Assembly (NCBI GenBank): GCA_026122225.1
Contig: JANEZZ010001676.1
Location: 186,001-250,000 of the forward strand
DNA: 64,000 nucleotides
Source: Heloderma charlesbogerti
Lineage: Eukaryota > Chordata > Lepidosauria > Squamata > Helodermatidae
Reading direction: 5' to 3'
Shown here: positions 30,527 to 41,871 of the stretch, piece after piece
How the letters are laid out: each line of letters opens with the position of its first letter
How positions within the stretch are numbered: position 1 is the stretch's first letter
The notes under the pieces: model-generated
Seen by the model: only the letters and a program-made list of their open reading frames with translations
What the model was told of the DNA's origin: nothing
Database searches by the model: none
Made by a program: the position numbers and the translations under genes

Positions 30527-30918
30527 CCCTATGATTGTTTTATTAACAAAATATAAAGGCTTGATAAGTAAGAATTAGGAGACACTTCTTTATTACATTG
30601 TCACCATTAAAGCAGCATATGCCAAACTTTGGAAATCTGATCAAATCCTAAGAATTAGAGAGTGGTACTTTAAGTTATGGGATTTTGCAGTTCTAAATAA
30701 ATTAACTTGGATGATTAGAGTTAGTCAGGGAGAGAGGTCTGATGCTAGGTTTGAGCAACAATGGAAGCGGTTTAAACAGTCAACAAATTATAATTATCGG
30801 TAGCCCTTTTTTTGTTGACATAAGGAAGAGGAAATGTTGGTGTAAGTTGGCTGCTTAGTTTGTTGTTGTTGGTTTTAATGTTTTTAATTTAATTAAATCA
30901 ATTAAGAATGTGTGTAAC
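30527..30918 (+). mobile_element. Retroposon with 14-bp TSD, probably an L1-type 3' fragment
   Basis: AAAAATAATGCACA is repeated exactly at 30513-30526 and 30919-30932. The insert ends in an AT-rich 3' region. Ahead of this, a plus-strand frame reads KLTWMIRVSQGE ... FEQQWKRFKQ and then a stop, which resembles the C-terminal end of an L1-type ORF2. The TSD length fits L1-mediated insertion. The family assignment rests on a short segment. Confidence 0.55.
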
Positions 30919-31920
30919 AAAAATAATGCACAACCTTGGGAGGAAAGCTCTGTTCCATTTGCTGATTTGAGTTAACCATCCCATCATTGTCTTATTATTA
31001 GAGAATGGCAATTGAAAAGTATCTCACTTTCTCTGGGTCTCTGCTCTGTACCTTACTTAGCAAAATGGTTAAACTGGACCTGCTGAACTGGCCCACGATC
31101 ACACATTGTAGAGTGGTGGTGCTGGTGCAAAGCTCTGAATTACAACGCCATTTACAGCCGGAAACATGCAAAGGAGAGTGAGTTGTCATAACTGGCTCAC
31201 AACCGCAATTAAGCAGAGTGGCTGGCTGGCTCACACCAATGAAAGCTGTAATTAGCAGTCGCTGGTAATGGGGAAGAGAGGCAAGCCCAGTTGCATTATA
31301 ATGCATCCAGTGGAGAGAGGGAGCAGGTGGATGGGTGGCTGAGTGGGTGGCTTGTAGGCAAAACTCATTTCCATAGAGAAGAGGTGTTGTGTTCAGCTGA
31401 AAGAGGACCCTCATTGCCCAGAGAGAATTAGGCAGCTCTGCCTGACATTGTACGCACATGCTTTAGGGAGGGCACCACGTCACGAGTGCAGTTATTTGCT
31501 TATTGTCACTGCCTGTGCTCTGATGTTGATCTGAAGTTAAGCACACTCAGAGAATAGTTTCCTGGGCTGGCCAGCCATGGAAGGCACTCAGGGACTGAAG
31601 CAGAAGGGGTGGAGATGGAGTGCAAAGGGTAGGTGTCATCCAGGGTCAAGGATGATTGGGAGGAAAAGTTGGTTGAGAGTGCATCTTCAGTCCCAAGTTT
31701 CCAGAGAACCCACACTTCTGAACTCACTCAGTGCTCACTTTCAGATCCTGATCGGGGACTCAGCAGGGTCATCTTCCAGCCTGGCCAGCAGCAAATGCAA
31801 GCTAGGAGGCAGCGGGAGGACCGAGTGCCTTCCTCTGCCATTTGGAGATCCAGCTGAAAGAGTTAATAGAGTTGTTGGCCATTGTCATCCCAAAGCTCGT
31901 GTCTTGTCTAGGGATGGACA

Positions 31921-32439
31921 TGTCCTGGCTTGGATTGGACCCTGGGGAAAGTGGCTGGTCAACCAGGCACTTGAGGAAGCTCTGGCAGCAGGAAGCTATG
32001 ACTGGCAAGGCAAGGATCTTGTTTGGTCAGCAGTTATGTCAGGTAAAAAGGAGCACAGCAGGGCAGAGAGAAATAGCACCTTGGACAGCAGGAGCTGCTA
32101 GGCTGGTCTAGTTCCTTGTGAAAGTTGTTGTTCCAGCAAGGAGTTAACAGCAACTGAGGGCTTAAGTAGGCTGGTCAGCTCAGGTTTCTCAGAAGCTCCG
32201 CCTCCCATGGGCTACTGACTGCAGCCTTAAAGAACCACACTCATTTACATGGCCTTGAGAGCTTACATGGTTGATGTACCTGAGTGGCTTTGCAAGAATC
32301 TTTCTTGGAGGCTGAGGTTGATGGGAGTGATGAGTCCTTGGGTCTGGAGGTTCCTGAGGGTCCTCTCTGGACTGGTACCTTGGTTGGCTCAGAGTCATCT
32401 TTGGGGTGACACTAATTCTCCAGATCTGGGGTCATGACA
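31921..32439 (-). mobile_element. Solo LTR of an LTR retrotransposon
   Basis: The segment starts TGTCCTGG and ends CATGACA. It is flanked by GGACA at 31916-31920 and 32440-32444, a perfect 5-bp TSD. The ends match those of the LTR at 25873-26630. Confidence 0.8.
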
Positions 32440-32444
32440 GGACA

Positions 32445-33289
32445 AGGATGGACAAATCAATCTATTTCCAGTCCATGTCACTTTTGAATGTGTTCACCCA
32501 CAAATCCATTCCATACTACGTCTACATTAATCTGTAATTTTTAAAAAAATCTGCACATGTAAACATTCACATTTAAATATGTATTTTTAAAATGTATCTT
32601 GTCCCAAAACATACACTTTATTTAAACATATGCTTATATGTTTTCTTGAGTGAAGAACTGCCTTAGAGCAGTTGGGAAACATGCAAGCCAATTGGATAAC
32701 AATGTTTTGATCCACACATTTTTCCATTTGCATCAGAATTCCCAAAGACTGCATTCCTCAAGCCATCTTTTTATTCACTTCCGTGTCTGCAATGCAAGCC
32801 ATACAATAAACAGGTTGAAGGGGTGGGATGCATGCTCTACTTGCATTTACAAAAGGGGGCATGTGCATTGGCTTTAAAGAACACTCCAGGGTTGTGTTAA
32901 GCACCGGTGTGTGACCTGGAGAGCACAGTGGCTTGCCGTTCAGCACTGCTTATTAGACTTTTCTAATTGAATTTAGAATAAGCTCGATCACACTTTGCAC
33001 AGGGAAGGAGAGAATGTCTTCGGGGACCCTGGTGCCAGCTGTGACTGCTGCCTTCCCAACAGGCTCATCTTTTATTCCTGGGAGCATTTACAGATGAATT
33101 GGAGAATGAAATCAACCCAATAACAGCTGGAAAGCCCAGTTCCCCAAAGCCTTCCAATGGCAGAATAAAAAGAAGGACCAAGTATTTTGTGCTCCTCCCC
33201 CACAAAACACATGAAATAATATCCAGCTTAAATCTGACACTGGCATCACACATGTAAGATTTATTCATATTTGCAAAATCTTGTTTGCT
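32445..33289. other. Intergenic AT-rich sequence, nothing recognised
   Basis: No exon or repeat family could be supported. Confidence 0.35.
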
Positions 33290-33740
33290 TATATATTTAA
33301 TGAAGTAATGTCCCACCTATCTGCCCAAGCGAGCAAGCAAAAAACAAAACTCAAGGCAGCTAACAATAACATCCAGATAAAAAACAGAATCTTAATTAAA
33401 ACAGAATATAGAAACAACTAGCTTAAAAACATGATTAAAGACTTCATGGGCTTTGATGTGCTTTCCTTCACAACAACCCTGTGAAGCAGGCCCCCTTTGG
33501 TTCTATTTTAGAGGGGAGGGAGGCTGAGGCAGGGTGACTTGCTCCTGAATTTTTAACCCAGGTCTTTACTTAATCTAATTTCGTGCTTACCATCTTGGTT
33601 GCGGTTTCCTTCACAAATGACCCTGTGAAAGAGATCACTACCATTCTTACCTTACAGATGGCGAAGTGAGGTTGTGACAGAGTGATTCAGCCAAGGCCAC
33701 TCCAAAGGGTCCCTGAAAGACCTAAGGCTTCAAGCCAGGT
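33290..33740 (-). mobile_element. Diverged MIR/L2-type fragments
   Basis: Two segments on the minus strand resemble the MIR core and its L2 tail. TTCACAACAACCCTGTGAAG and a second TTCACAAATGACCCTGTGAA are equivalents of the TTGTTGTGAGGATAA core region. Older than the copy at 28557. Confidence 0.5.
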
Positions 33741-34079
33741 CAGTTAGAACCAAATCTAAATCTAGAAAACACTCTTCTATATGTTTTCTGGGACTATGGA
33801 AAGGAAGACTGTGGATCCTTTGCAATCTCCATGTCCAAAGAAAGGAGATGGGATTTACCAGTCCTATCCTTTCAGCAGATTTAACCTTAGTAATCCAGTT
33901 CGGCAATGCACCAATTCCCTCCTACACATCTGCTTCACCATTTCTTTGCAAAGCATTCTTCTTTGCAGGGCAATCGAGGAACCCTCCCCAGACACTGTGG
34001 CAATGCTGTAATCACATTTCCAGAGCTGACAGCAGGAGAGAACGGAGAAATGGAGATGGTGTTTAGCAATTAAGGTTGC
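33741..34079. other. Intergenic sequence, nothing recognised
   Basis: No exon or repeat family could be supported. Confidence 0.35.
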
Positions 34080-34104
34080 TGTGTGTGTGTGTGTGTGTGT
34101 GTGC

Positions 34105-34138
<34 letters not shown>
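34080..34138. repeat. Compound (GT)n(GA)n microsatellite
   Basis: A GT run is followed directly by a GA run; both are directly visible. Confidence 0.97.
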
Positions 34139-34141
<3 letters not shown>

Positions 34142-34409
34142 AAAGTCAGGGGGCCATCACTGAGAAGGCTGTACCTCTAGTTTACCCTACCTGGCTTTGA
34201 CAGTGACAGCACTTGGGGCAGAGTCTCCAGTTTGAAAGGATGGATGTTTCTTGTGAGATAAAGAGGACATTTAGATACCCAACTTGATTGGTGAGTTCTT
34301 TAAGGTTTCCATGATGGTAGGAGGGGGATCTGGCTATCTGGGTTTCCTTGAGCTGGAACAACCTGCAACTGAAATGGGGAAAGAGCTTCCTTACCCAACC
34401 TGTAAAGCA

Positions 34410-34468
34410 GCCTTCCCCAACCTGGTGCCCTCCAGATGTATTGGACTGCAACTCCCATCATCCCCCAG
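34410..34468. mobile_element. Half copy of a palindromic hAT-like MITE
   Basis: It starts CAGCCTTCCCCAACCTGGTG, followed by CCCTCCAGATGTATTGGAC and the ACTCCCATCATC core. The right arm is missing. Confidence 0.65.
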
Positions 34469-34469
34469 T

Positions 34470-34887
34470 TCACCTGAAAAACTGTTTTTGAATGTCCCCC
34501 AGGATGGAAGTGAGAGTTACCTAAACACATCAATGAAGAAATCAAAGATTTCAGTGTAGCTGAGACTGGGCACTAGTGTGTCCACCCCACTCCAATGGAG
34601 AAAACTCTCCAAATGGAGATCCCCCCCCCAAGCAGCCCAAGGAGAAGTAAGCATGTTCAGTGTGTAAAGACTGCTGAATAACTGTTGGGAAGTGGTGGGG
34701 GACACACACAGAAAACATGGGGCTGTTCAGGAAAATAATGGAGTGACTGAAAACCTGAACAGAAGTACTACAACATTTTGTTTCAGGACTTGTCTAGCTT
34801 AGCTCAAGGTTCCCAGAGGAGCCAATCTGAAGCACTCAAGGCAGAGACAAGTCTGGCTATGCAGGATGGGCAGGCCTTTCAGGACCC
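34470..34887. other. Intergenic sequence, nothing recognised
   Basis: No exon or repeat family could be supported. Confidence 0.35.
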
Positions 34888-35222
34888 TGGGCAGATCTAC
34901 ACTAACTGAGACTCACTCATGGAGAGCTGTTGACTCAGCAACATGTAGAGGCCTTCTGAAGGCTAGCAGGTTTGGACCTGCTGTTATCGCTGCCTTCTCT
35001 GAGGAACTGTCTACTTCTTAAAGGGCTACTGTTCGATTCTGGAGCCACTGGCTCCTATGGCATGAAGGCGGTGAGGATTGCATCGGGGGGGTGTCCTCTG
35101 AGTCTGAGGAGTCTGGCCTGGAAGGTTCCGGAGTAGCAGATGATGGATTACTAGATGAAACCTCATCCCCATCTGAGTCCTCCTCTGAAACAAAGGTGGA
35201 ATCAAGGACAAAGAACATGACA
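34888..35222 (-). mobile_element. Probable short solo LTR
   Basis: It starts TG and ends TGACA, and is flanked by GACCC at 34883-34887 and 35223-35227. Read on the minus strand, it opens into a Ser-, Asp- and Pro-rich frame (VSEEDSDGDEVSSSNP) in the same phase as the LTRs at 26630 and 48183. Its outer left end does not match the other copies, so an internal deletion or a chance TSD is possible. Confidence 0.5.
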
Positions 35223-35424
35223 GACCCCCATTTGTTTATATCTATGAGAGACAGAGAAATGCAAAACAGAACTTTTTTATTACAGGAAAAAGATGAAAAG
35301 TTTTGTTTTGGGAGCTTTCAAAAGGAAAGCATTAAAAAGGGCATTTTAAAGCCAACCTTCCCCTTCATGGATCACTGCCTTGTTGTGGCGAAGGGGCTTG
35401 CGTAACTCAGTGAAGCCATAAGCT

Positions 35425-37098
35425 ATGCCGTGCAGGGCCACCCAAGATGGACAGGTCATGGCAGAGAGTTCTGACAAAATGTGGTCCACTGGAGAAGGAA
35501 ATGGCAACCCACTCCAGTATTCTTGCCAAGAAAACCCCATGGAACGTATCACAAGGCTAAAAGAGATGACGCCGGAAGATGAGCCCCTCAGGTCGGAAGG
35601 TGTCCAATATGCTACTGGGGAAGAGCAGAGGGTATTTCCAAGTAGCGCCAGAAAGAGTGAAGCGGCTGGGCCAAACCCGAAAGGACACTCAGCTGTGGAT
35701 GTGTCTGGTGGTGAAAAGAAAATCCGATGCTGTAAAGAACAATATTGTTTAGGAACCTGGAATGTCAGATCAATGAATCAAGGTAAGCTGGAGGTGGTCA
35801 AACATGAGATGGCAAGATTGAACATCGACATCTTGGGAATCAGCGAACTAAAATGGACAGGCATGGGCGAATTTAATTCAGATGACCATCATATCTACTA
35901 TTGTGGGCAAGAATCCCTTAGAAGAAATGGAGTAGCACTCTTAGTCAACAAAAGGGTGGGAAAAGCAGTACTGGGGTACAATCTTAAAAATGATAGAATG
36001 ATCTCAGTACGAATCCAAGGCAAACCATTCAACATCACAGTAATTCAAGTCTATGCCCCAACCACTGATGCCGAAGAAGCTGAGGTTGATCGGTTCTATG
36101 AAGACCTACAAAACCTTCTAGAACTAACACCAAACAAAGATGTCCTCTTCATCATAGGGGACTGGAATGCTAAAGTAGGAAGTCAAGAAATCACTGGGAT
36201 AACAGGCAGGCATGGCCTTGGTGTACAAAATGAAGCAGGACAAAAGCTAATAGAGTTTTGCCAAGAGAACACACTGATCATAGCAAACACTCTTTTCCAA
36301 CAGCACAAGAGGCGACTCTACACATGGACATCACCAGATGGTCAATATCGAAATCAGATTGATTATGTCCTTTGCAGCCAAAGATGGAGAAGCTCCATAC
36401 AGGCAGTAAAAACAAGACCTGGAGCTGACTGTGGTTCAGATCATGAGCTGCTTCTTGCAAAATTTCGGCTGAAATTGAAGAACGTAGGGAAAACCACTAA
36501 ACCATTCAGGTATGACCTAAATCATATCCCTTATGAATATACAGTGGAGGTGAGGAATAGATTTCAGGGATTAGACCTGATAGACAGAGTGCCTGAGGAA
36601 CTATGGACGGAGGTCCGTAACATTGTTCAGGAGGCAGCAACGAAATCCATCCCAAATAAAAAGTAATGCAAGAAAGCCAAGTGGCTGTCTGATGAGGCTT
36701 TACAAGTAGCTGAGGAAAGAAGGGAAGCGAAAAGCAAGGGAGAAAGGGGAAGATATATCCAACTGAATGCAGAGTTCAGGAGAATAGCAAGGAGAGACAA
36801 GAAGGCCTTCTTAAATGAACAATGCAAAGAAATCGAGGAAAACAACAGAATGGGAAAGACTAGAGATCTCTTCAAGAAAATCGGAGATCTCAAGGGAACG
36901 TTTTGTGCAAAGACGGGCATGATAAAGGACAAAGAAGGCAGGGACCTCACAGAAGCAGATGAGATTAAGAAGAGGTGGCAAGAATACACAGAAGAACTAT
37001 ACAGGAAAGATCTGAATGTCCCTGATAGCCATGATAGTGCGGTCACTGAACTTGAGCCGGATATCCTTGAGAGTGAAGTCACGTGGGCCTTAGGAAGC

Positions 37099-37101
<3 letters not shown>
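35425..37101 (+). pseudogene. BovB ORF2, N-terminal part (endonuclease to start of RT)
   Basis: One reading frame from the ATG to the L2 insertion point, broken by a single TAA at 36664-36666 where the intact copy has a Lys codon. The APE endonuclease region is complete: TWNVRSMNQGK with the catalytic-type Asn that the other copy has lost, ISELKW, IGDWNAKVG and GSDHELLLAKF. After the stop the same frame continues through the linker to TWALGSI, where the L2 begins. The insertion falls between Ile and Ser codons of the RT region. Confidence 0.92.
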
Positions 37102-37130
<29 letters not shown>

Positions 37131-40100
37131 TTTCATTTCTATACCGCCCAATAGCCAAAGCTCTCTGGGCGGTTCACAAAAACTAAAACCAAACAACACA
37201 CAATAAAACAATTTAAAATATATAGAACATTAAAACCACAATATAACAATACAACCACAATAAAACCTAGCAGCAGTACAGGAGTTTAAAATACAGATTT
37301 AAAACAGCAAAGATAAAAATTTAGAAAGCTAAAATGCCTGGGAAAATAAGAAGGTCTTCACCTGGCGCCGAAAGGAGTACAATGTAGGCGCCAGGCGAAC
37401 CTCACTAGGGAGCTCATTCCAGAGCCGGGGTGCCACAACAGAAAAAGCCCTCCTCCTAGTAGCCACCCGCCTCACTTCCTTCGGCAGGGGCTCACGGAGA
37501 AGGGCCGCTGATGATGATCTTAAGGTCCGGGCAGGCACATATGGGAGGAGGCGATCCTTCAGGTAACCTGGCCCCAAGCCGTTAAGGGCTTTGAATGTTA
37601 ACACCAGCACTTTGAATCGGGCCCGGAAATGGACTGGCAGCCAGTGCAGCTGGAAAAGTACTGGCGTAATATGAGCTCGCAGGCCAGTCCCTGTTAACAA
37701 TCTTGCTGCCCTATTTTGGACCAGCTGAAGTTTCCGGACCGTTTTCAAAGGCAGCCCCACGTATAACGCATTGCAGTAATCCAGACGAGAAGTTATCAGA
37801 GCATGGATAACTGTAGCTAGGCTATCTCTGTCCAGATAAGGGCGTAGTTGGTATACCAGCCTAAGCTGATAAAAAGTGCTCTGTGCCACTGAGTTCACCT
37901 GTGCCTCAAGTGACAGTTCTGGATCCAAGAGCACCCCCAAACTACGAACCTGATCCTTTAGGGGGAGTGCAACCCCCTCCAGAACAGGTTGAATATCACC
38001 TAGCCGGGCAGACGAACCACCCACTACCTCCGTCTTTTCTGGATTGAGTTTCAGTTTATTAGCCCTCATCCAGTCCATTACCGTGTCCAGGCACTGGTTC
38101 AGAACAGCCACTGCCTCACCTGGTTTTGATGAGAAAGAGAGGTAGAGCTGGGTGTCATCCGCATATTGATGGCACCTCAGCCCACACCTCTGGATAACCT
38201 CCCCCAGCGGTTTCATGTAGATGTTAAACAGCATGGGGGATAGAATAGAGCCCTGTGGAACCCCATGGCACAATTGCCATGGCACAGAGCAATAATCCCC
38301 CAGCACCACCTTCTGGAATCGGCCATCCAAGTAGGAGCGGAACCACTGTAGTGCAGTGCCTCCAACTCCCAACCCAGACAACCTATCCAGAAGGATACCA
38401 TGGTCGATGGTATCGAAAGCCGCTGAGAGGTCCAGGAGAATCAACAGGGTCGCACTCCCCCTGTCCCTCTCCCGGCAGAGGTCATCCCACAGGGCGACCA
38501 AGGCAGTTTCCGCTCCAAAACCAGGCCTGAAGCCCGATTGAAATGGATCTAGATAATCCGTTTCATTCAAGAGTGCCTGGAGCTGTCCTACAACCACCCG
38601 CTCAAGCACCTTGCCCAGGAAGGGGATGTTGGCCACTGGCCTATAATTGTTAACGTCCTCTGGGTCCAGGTTAGGCTTTTTCAGGAGTGGTCTAATTACT
38701 GCCTCTTTTAAAGCAGCAGGCACCACTCCCTCTCTCAAGGAGGAATTTGCAACCTCCTGGACCCAGCCGGACAACCCCTCCTTGTTTGATTTAATAAGCC
38801 ATGAAGGGCAAGGGTCAAGCACACAAGTGGTCGATCGGACTTGGCCAAGCACCTTGTCCGCATCCTCAGGCTTCAGTAACTGAAACTCATCCAATAAAAC
38901 TGGACCAGACGGTGCTCTGAACGCCTCTGCCAATGGAGCTGCATTAATGGTTGTGTCCAATTCATGACGAATCTGAGCGACTTTATCCTCAAAGTGCCGC
39001 GCAAACTCGTCACAGCGTGCTACCGAGGGTTCCACCGTCTCTCTCCCTGGCCCAGAATGTAACAGGCCGCGAACCACTCGGAAAAGCTCCGCCGGACGAC
39101 ACTGAGAAGATGCAATGCTGGTGGAAAAGAACTGCCTCTTTGCCACCCTCACCGCCACAGAGTAGGCTCGATAGTGGGCTCTTACCTGTGTTCGGTCAGA
39201 CTCAGCACAAGTTTTCCTCCACCTGCGTTCTAGCCATCTCCCCTCTTGCTTCATTGCCCTCAGCTCAGGTGTATACCAAGGAGCTGGCCGGGCTCTGCTC
39301 AGAGGGAGAGGGCGCTTGGGTGCGATCGTGTCAACCGCCCGAGTCATCTCTGCATTCCACAGAGCGACCTGGGCTTCGACAGGAGCACCAGCCATACCAG
39401 CAGGAAAATCCCCCAGAGCCCTCTGGAATCCATCGGAATCCATTAATCTCCGGGGGCGGACCATTTTAATAGGTCCCCCACCCTTGCAGAGGGGAAAGGC
39501 CGCCAGGAGTCTAAACCTCAGCAAGAAGTGATCTGACCATGAAAAAGGGACAGATGTTAATTCCTCCACTTTCAGATCACCATCCTCCTGCCCAGTCGAG
39601 AAAACCAGATCAAGCGTGTGTCCTTTTATATGCGTTGGGCCGATGACATGTTGGGACAGCCCCATGGTTGTCATGGCGGCCATGAAGTCCTGAGCCGCCC
39701 CGGATACAGCGGCCTCGGCATGGAAGTTGAGATCCCCCAGGACCATCATCCTGGGGGTCCTCAACACCAAGTCCGAGACCACCTCCGTCAGCTCAGGCAG
39801 GGAGTCTGATGGGCAGCGGGGTGGGCGGTACACCAACAGAATCCCTAATCTGTCCCGGGTACCCAACACAAGGTACAGACACTCAAGATCTGCACTCGAA
39901 TGAGCAGGAAGCCTGGAGAGGGAGATTGAATTCCTATAGACCACGGCAACCCCCCCTCCCCGACCCTCAAGTCGGTGTTGGTGCTGCACCGAGTACCCAG
40001 GAGGGCACAGCTGGGAGAGAGTGACCCCTACCAGTTCCCCCACCCAGGTCTCAGTAATACATACCAGGTCAGCCCCCTCATCCACAATCAAATCATGGAC

Positions 40101-40400
40101 GAGGGAGGTCTTATTTTGGGCCGACCTGGTATTTAGCAGCAGCACCACCAGACCAGAGGGCAGACTGGTAAGGCTGCCAGGAACCATCAGGTTGGGGGAA
40201 GAACCAGAAGAGGGGACAGCTGTAAGGTGTCTAGCCCCTCTTCTCCTCAGCTGGCCTGTTAATCCCCCAACGCCATACCTCCCCCTGCCCGTGACCACAG
40301 TTATGGTGGCACCTCCCCCACCCCCTGAGTTGTCCAATAGTCCTCCCAGGCACATATTAAAATATTAAGATATAAAATATACAAAAGTTTAAAAGAATAA
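37102..40400 (-). mobile_element. L2-clade LINE inserted in BovB
   Basis: The element is 3299 bp on the minus strand, between CATT at 37098-37101 and CATT at 40401-40404, a possible 4-bp TSD. Its 3' end is a TTTA-type tandem tail (as read on the plus strand) followed by TACCGCCCAATAGCC and GGCGGTTCACAAA. It carries one long intact ORF. About 45 AT-rich bases at the 5' side (40356-40400) do not look like coding or GC-rich 5' UTR. They may be filler or a small rearranged piece. No separate ORF1 is present. Confidence 0.93.
37329..40355 (-). CDS. L2 ORF2: endonuclease and reverse transcriptase
   Basis: An uninterrupted 1008-codon frame. The first 65 residues are Gly-, Ser- and Leu-rich with no known domain. 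The APE-like endonuclease spans about 70-285: Asn75 in LNTRSAQNK, Glu102 in ITETWV, GDLN at 207-210 and SDH at 274-276. The RT spans about 545-780: NNYRPVANIPFLGKVLERV at 569-587, LDLSAAFDTIDH at 641-652, GVPQGSILSP at 698-707 and YADD at 731-734. The C-terminal region has TSRLDYCNALYVGLP, LHWLPVHFRARFK and APRLWNELP, typical of the L2 clade. All catalytic residues I can recognise are present, and the length fits a full ORF2, so the copy is young. Whether it is active cannot be judged. Confidence 0.93.
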   Translation of the reverse strand: MCLGGLLDNSGGGGGATITVVTGRGRYGVGGLTGQLRRRGARHLTAVPSSGSSPNLMVPGSLTSLPSGLVVLLLNTRSAQNKTSLVHDLIVDEGADLVCITETWVGELVGVTLSQLCPPGYSVQHQHRLEGRGGGVAVVYRNSISLSRLPAHSSADLECLYLVLGTRDRLGILLVYRPPRCPSDSLPELTEVVSDLVLRTPRMMVLGDLNFHAEAAVSGAAQDFMAAMTTMGLSQHVIGPTHIKGHTLDLVFSTGQEDGDLKVEELTSVPFSWSDHFLLRFRLLAAFPLCKGGGPIKMVRPRRLMDSDGFQRALGDFPAGMAGAPVEAQVALWNAEMTRAVDTIAPKRPLPLSRARPAPWYTPELRAMKQEGRWLERRWRKTCAESDRTQVRAHYRAYSVAVRVAKRQFFSTSIASSQCRPAELFRVVRGLLHSGPGRETVEPSVARCDEFARHFEDKVAQIRHELDTTINAAPLAEAFRAPSGPVLLDEFQLLKPEDADKVLGQVRSTTCVLDPCPSWLIKSNKEGLSGWVQEVANSSLREGVVPAALKEAVIRPLLKKPNLDPEDVNNYRPVANIPFLGKVLERVVVGQLQALLNETDYLDPFQSGFRPGFGAETALVALWDDLCRERDRGSATLLILLDLSAAFDTIDHGILLDRLSGLGVGGTALQWFRSYLDGRFQKVVLGDYCSVPWQLCHGVPQGSILSPMLFNIYMKPLGEVIQRCGLRCHQYADDTQLYLSFSSKPGEAVAVLNQCLDTVMDWMRANKLKLNPEKTEVVGGSSARLGDIQPVLEGVALPLKDQVRSLGVLLDPELSLEAQVNSVAQSTFYQLRLVYQLRPYLDRDSLATVIHALITSRLDYCNALYVGLPLKTVRKLQLVQNRAARLLTGTGLRAHITPVLFQLHWLPVHFRARFKVLVLTFKALNGLGPGYLKDRLLPYVPARTLRSSSAALLREPLPKEVRRVATRRRAFSVVAPRLWNELPSEVRLAPTLYSFRRQVKTFLFSQAF

Positions 40401-40404
40401 CATT

Positions 40405-41871
40405 AGTAACAACAAAGCTAGCGGAGATGACAGTCTTCCAGCTGAGCTATTTAAAATCCTAAAAGATGATGCTGTTAAAGTGCTGCATTCAACATGCCAA
40501 CAAATTTGGAACACTCAACAATGGCCGCAAGACTGGAAAAGGTCAGTTTACATTCCAATTCCAAAGAAGGGCAACGCCAAAGAGTGCTCAAACTACCGCA
40601 CCATTGCGCTCATTTCACATGCCAGCAAGGTGATGCTCCAAATCCTACAAGCTAGGCTTCAGCAGTATGTGAACCGAGAACTACTGGAAGTACAAGCTGG
40701 GTTTCGAAGAGGCAGAGGAACTAGAGATCAAATCGCCAACATTCGCTGCATCATGGAGAAAGCAAGAGAATGCCAGAAAAACGTCTATTTCTGCTTCATT
40801 GACTACGCTAAAGCCTTTGATGGTGTGGATCACAACAAACTGTGGCAAATTCTGAAAGTGATGGGAGTACCAGACCACCTGACCTGTCTCCTGAGAAACC
40901 TGTACGAGGGTCAAAAAGCAACAGTAAGAACCGGACATGGAACAACCGATTGGTTCAAAATTGGGAAAGGTGTACGACAAAGCTGCATATTGTCACCCTG
41001 CTTATTTAACTTATATGCAGAGTATATCATGAGAAATGCCGGGTTGGATGAATCAGAGATCGGAATTAAGATTGCTGGGAGAATTATCAACAACCTCCAA
41101 TACGCAGACGATACCACCCTAATGGCAGAAAGCAAAGAGGATCTCAAGAGCCTCTTGTTGAGAGTGAAAGAGGAGAGTGCAAAAGCTGGTTTGAAACTCA
41201 ACATTAAAAAAACTAAGATCATGGCATCTGGCCCTATCACTTCCTGGCATATAGAAGGGGAAGAAATGGAAGCAGTGACAGATTTTACTTTCTTGGGCTC
41301 CAAGATCACCGCAGACGGTGACTGTAGCCATGAAATTAAAAGACGCTTGCTCCTTGGGAGGAAAGCTATGGCAAACCTAGACAGCATAGTAAGAAGCAGA
41401 GACATCACCTTGCCAACAAAGGTTCGTCTAATCAAAGCTATGGTTTTCTCAATAGCAACGTATGGCTGTGAGAGCTGGACTATAAGGAAGGCTGAGCGCC
41501 GAAGAATTGATGCTTTCGAACTGTGGTGCTGGAGAAGACTCTTATGAGTCCCCTGGACTGCAAGGAGGTCAAATCAGTCCATCCTAAAGGAAATCAACCC
41601 TGAGTGCTCATTGGAAGGACAGATACTGAAGCTGAAGCTCCAATATTTTGGCCACCTAATGCAAAGAGAAAACTCTCTGGAAAAGACCCTGATGCTGGGA
41701 AAGACTGAAGGCAAAAGGAGAAGGGGACGGCAGAGGATGAGATGGCTAGATAGCATCACGGATGCAATGAATATGAATTTGAGCATGGTCCGGGAGAGAG
41801 CGCAGGACAGGAAGGCCTGGCGTGCTATGGTCCATGGGGTCACGAAGAGTCAGACACGACTGAACGACTGA
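40405..41871 (+). pseudogene. BovB ORF2, C-terminal part (RT and C-terminus)
   Basis: This continues the interrupted BovB frame exactly where the L2 duplication ends (Ser-Asn-Asn codons). It contains IPIPKKGNAKECSNYRTIAL, DYAKAFDGVDHNK, GVRQSCILSPCLF (Ser replaces the Gly of the intact copy), YADD and LWCWRRLL. One in-frame TGA at 41545-41547 replaces an Arg codon; the same frame then runs to the stop at 41869-41871. No frameshift was detected, so the copy is disabled by two nonsense changes plus the insertion. Confidence 0.92.

Noticed and set aside
35030..35222. Acidic Ser-rich exon of a cellular gene
   Set aside because: Comparable stretches begin at the same point in the LTRs at 26630 and 48183, so it belongs to a repeat.
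38951..39469. 172-codon plus-strand frame within the L2 element
   Set aside because: Antisense shadow of the intact L2 ORF.
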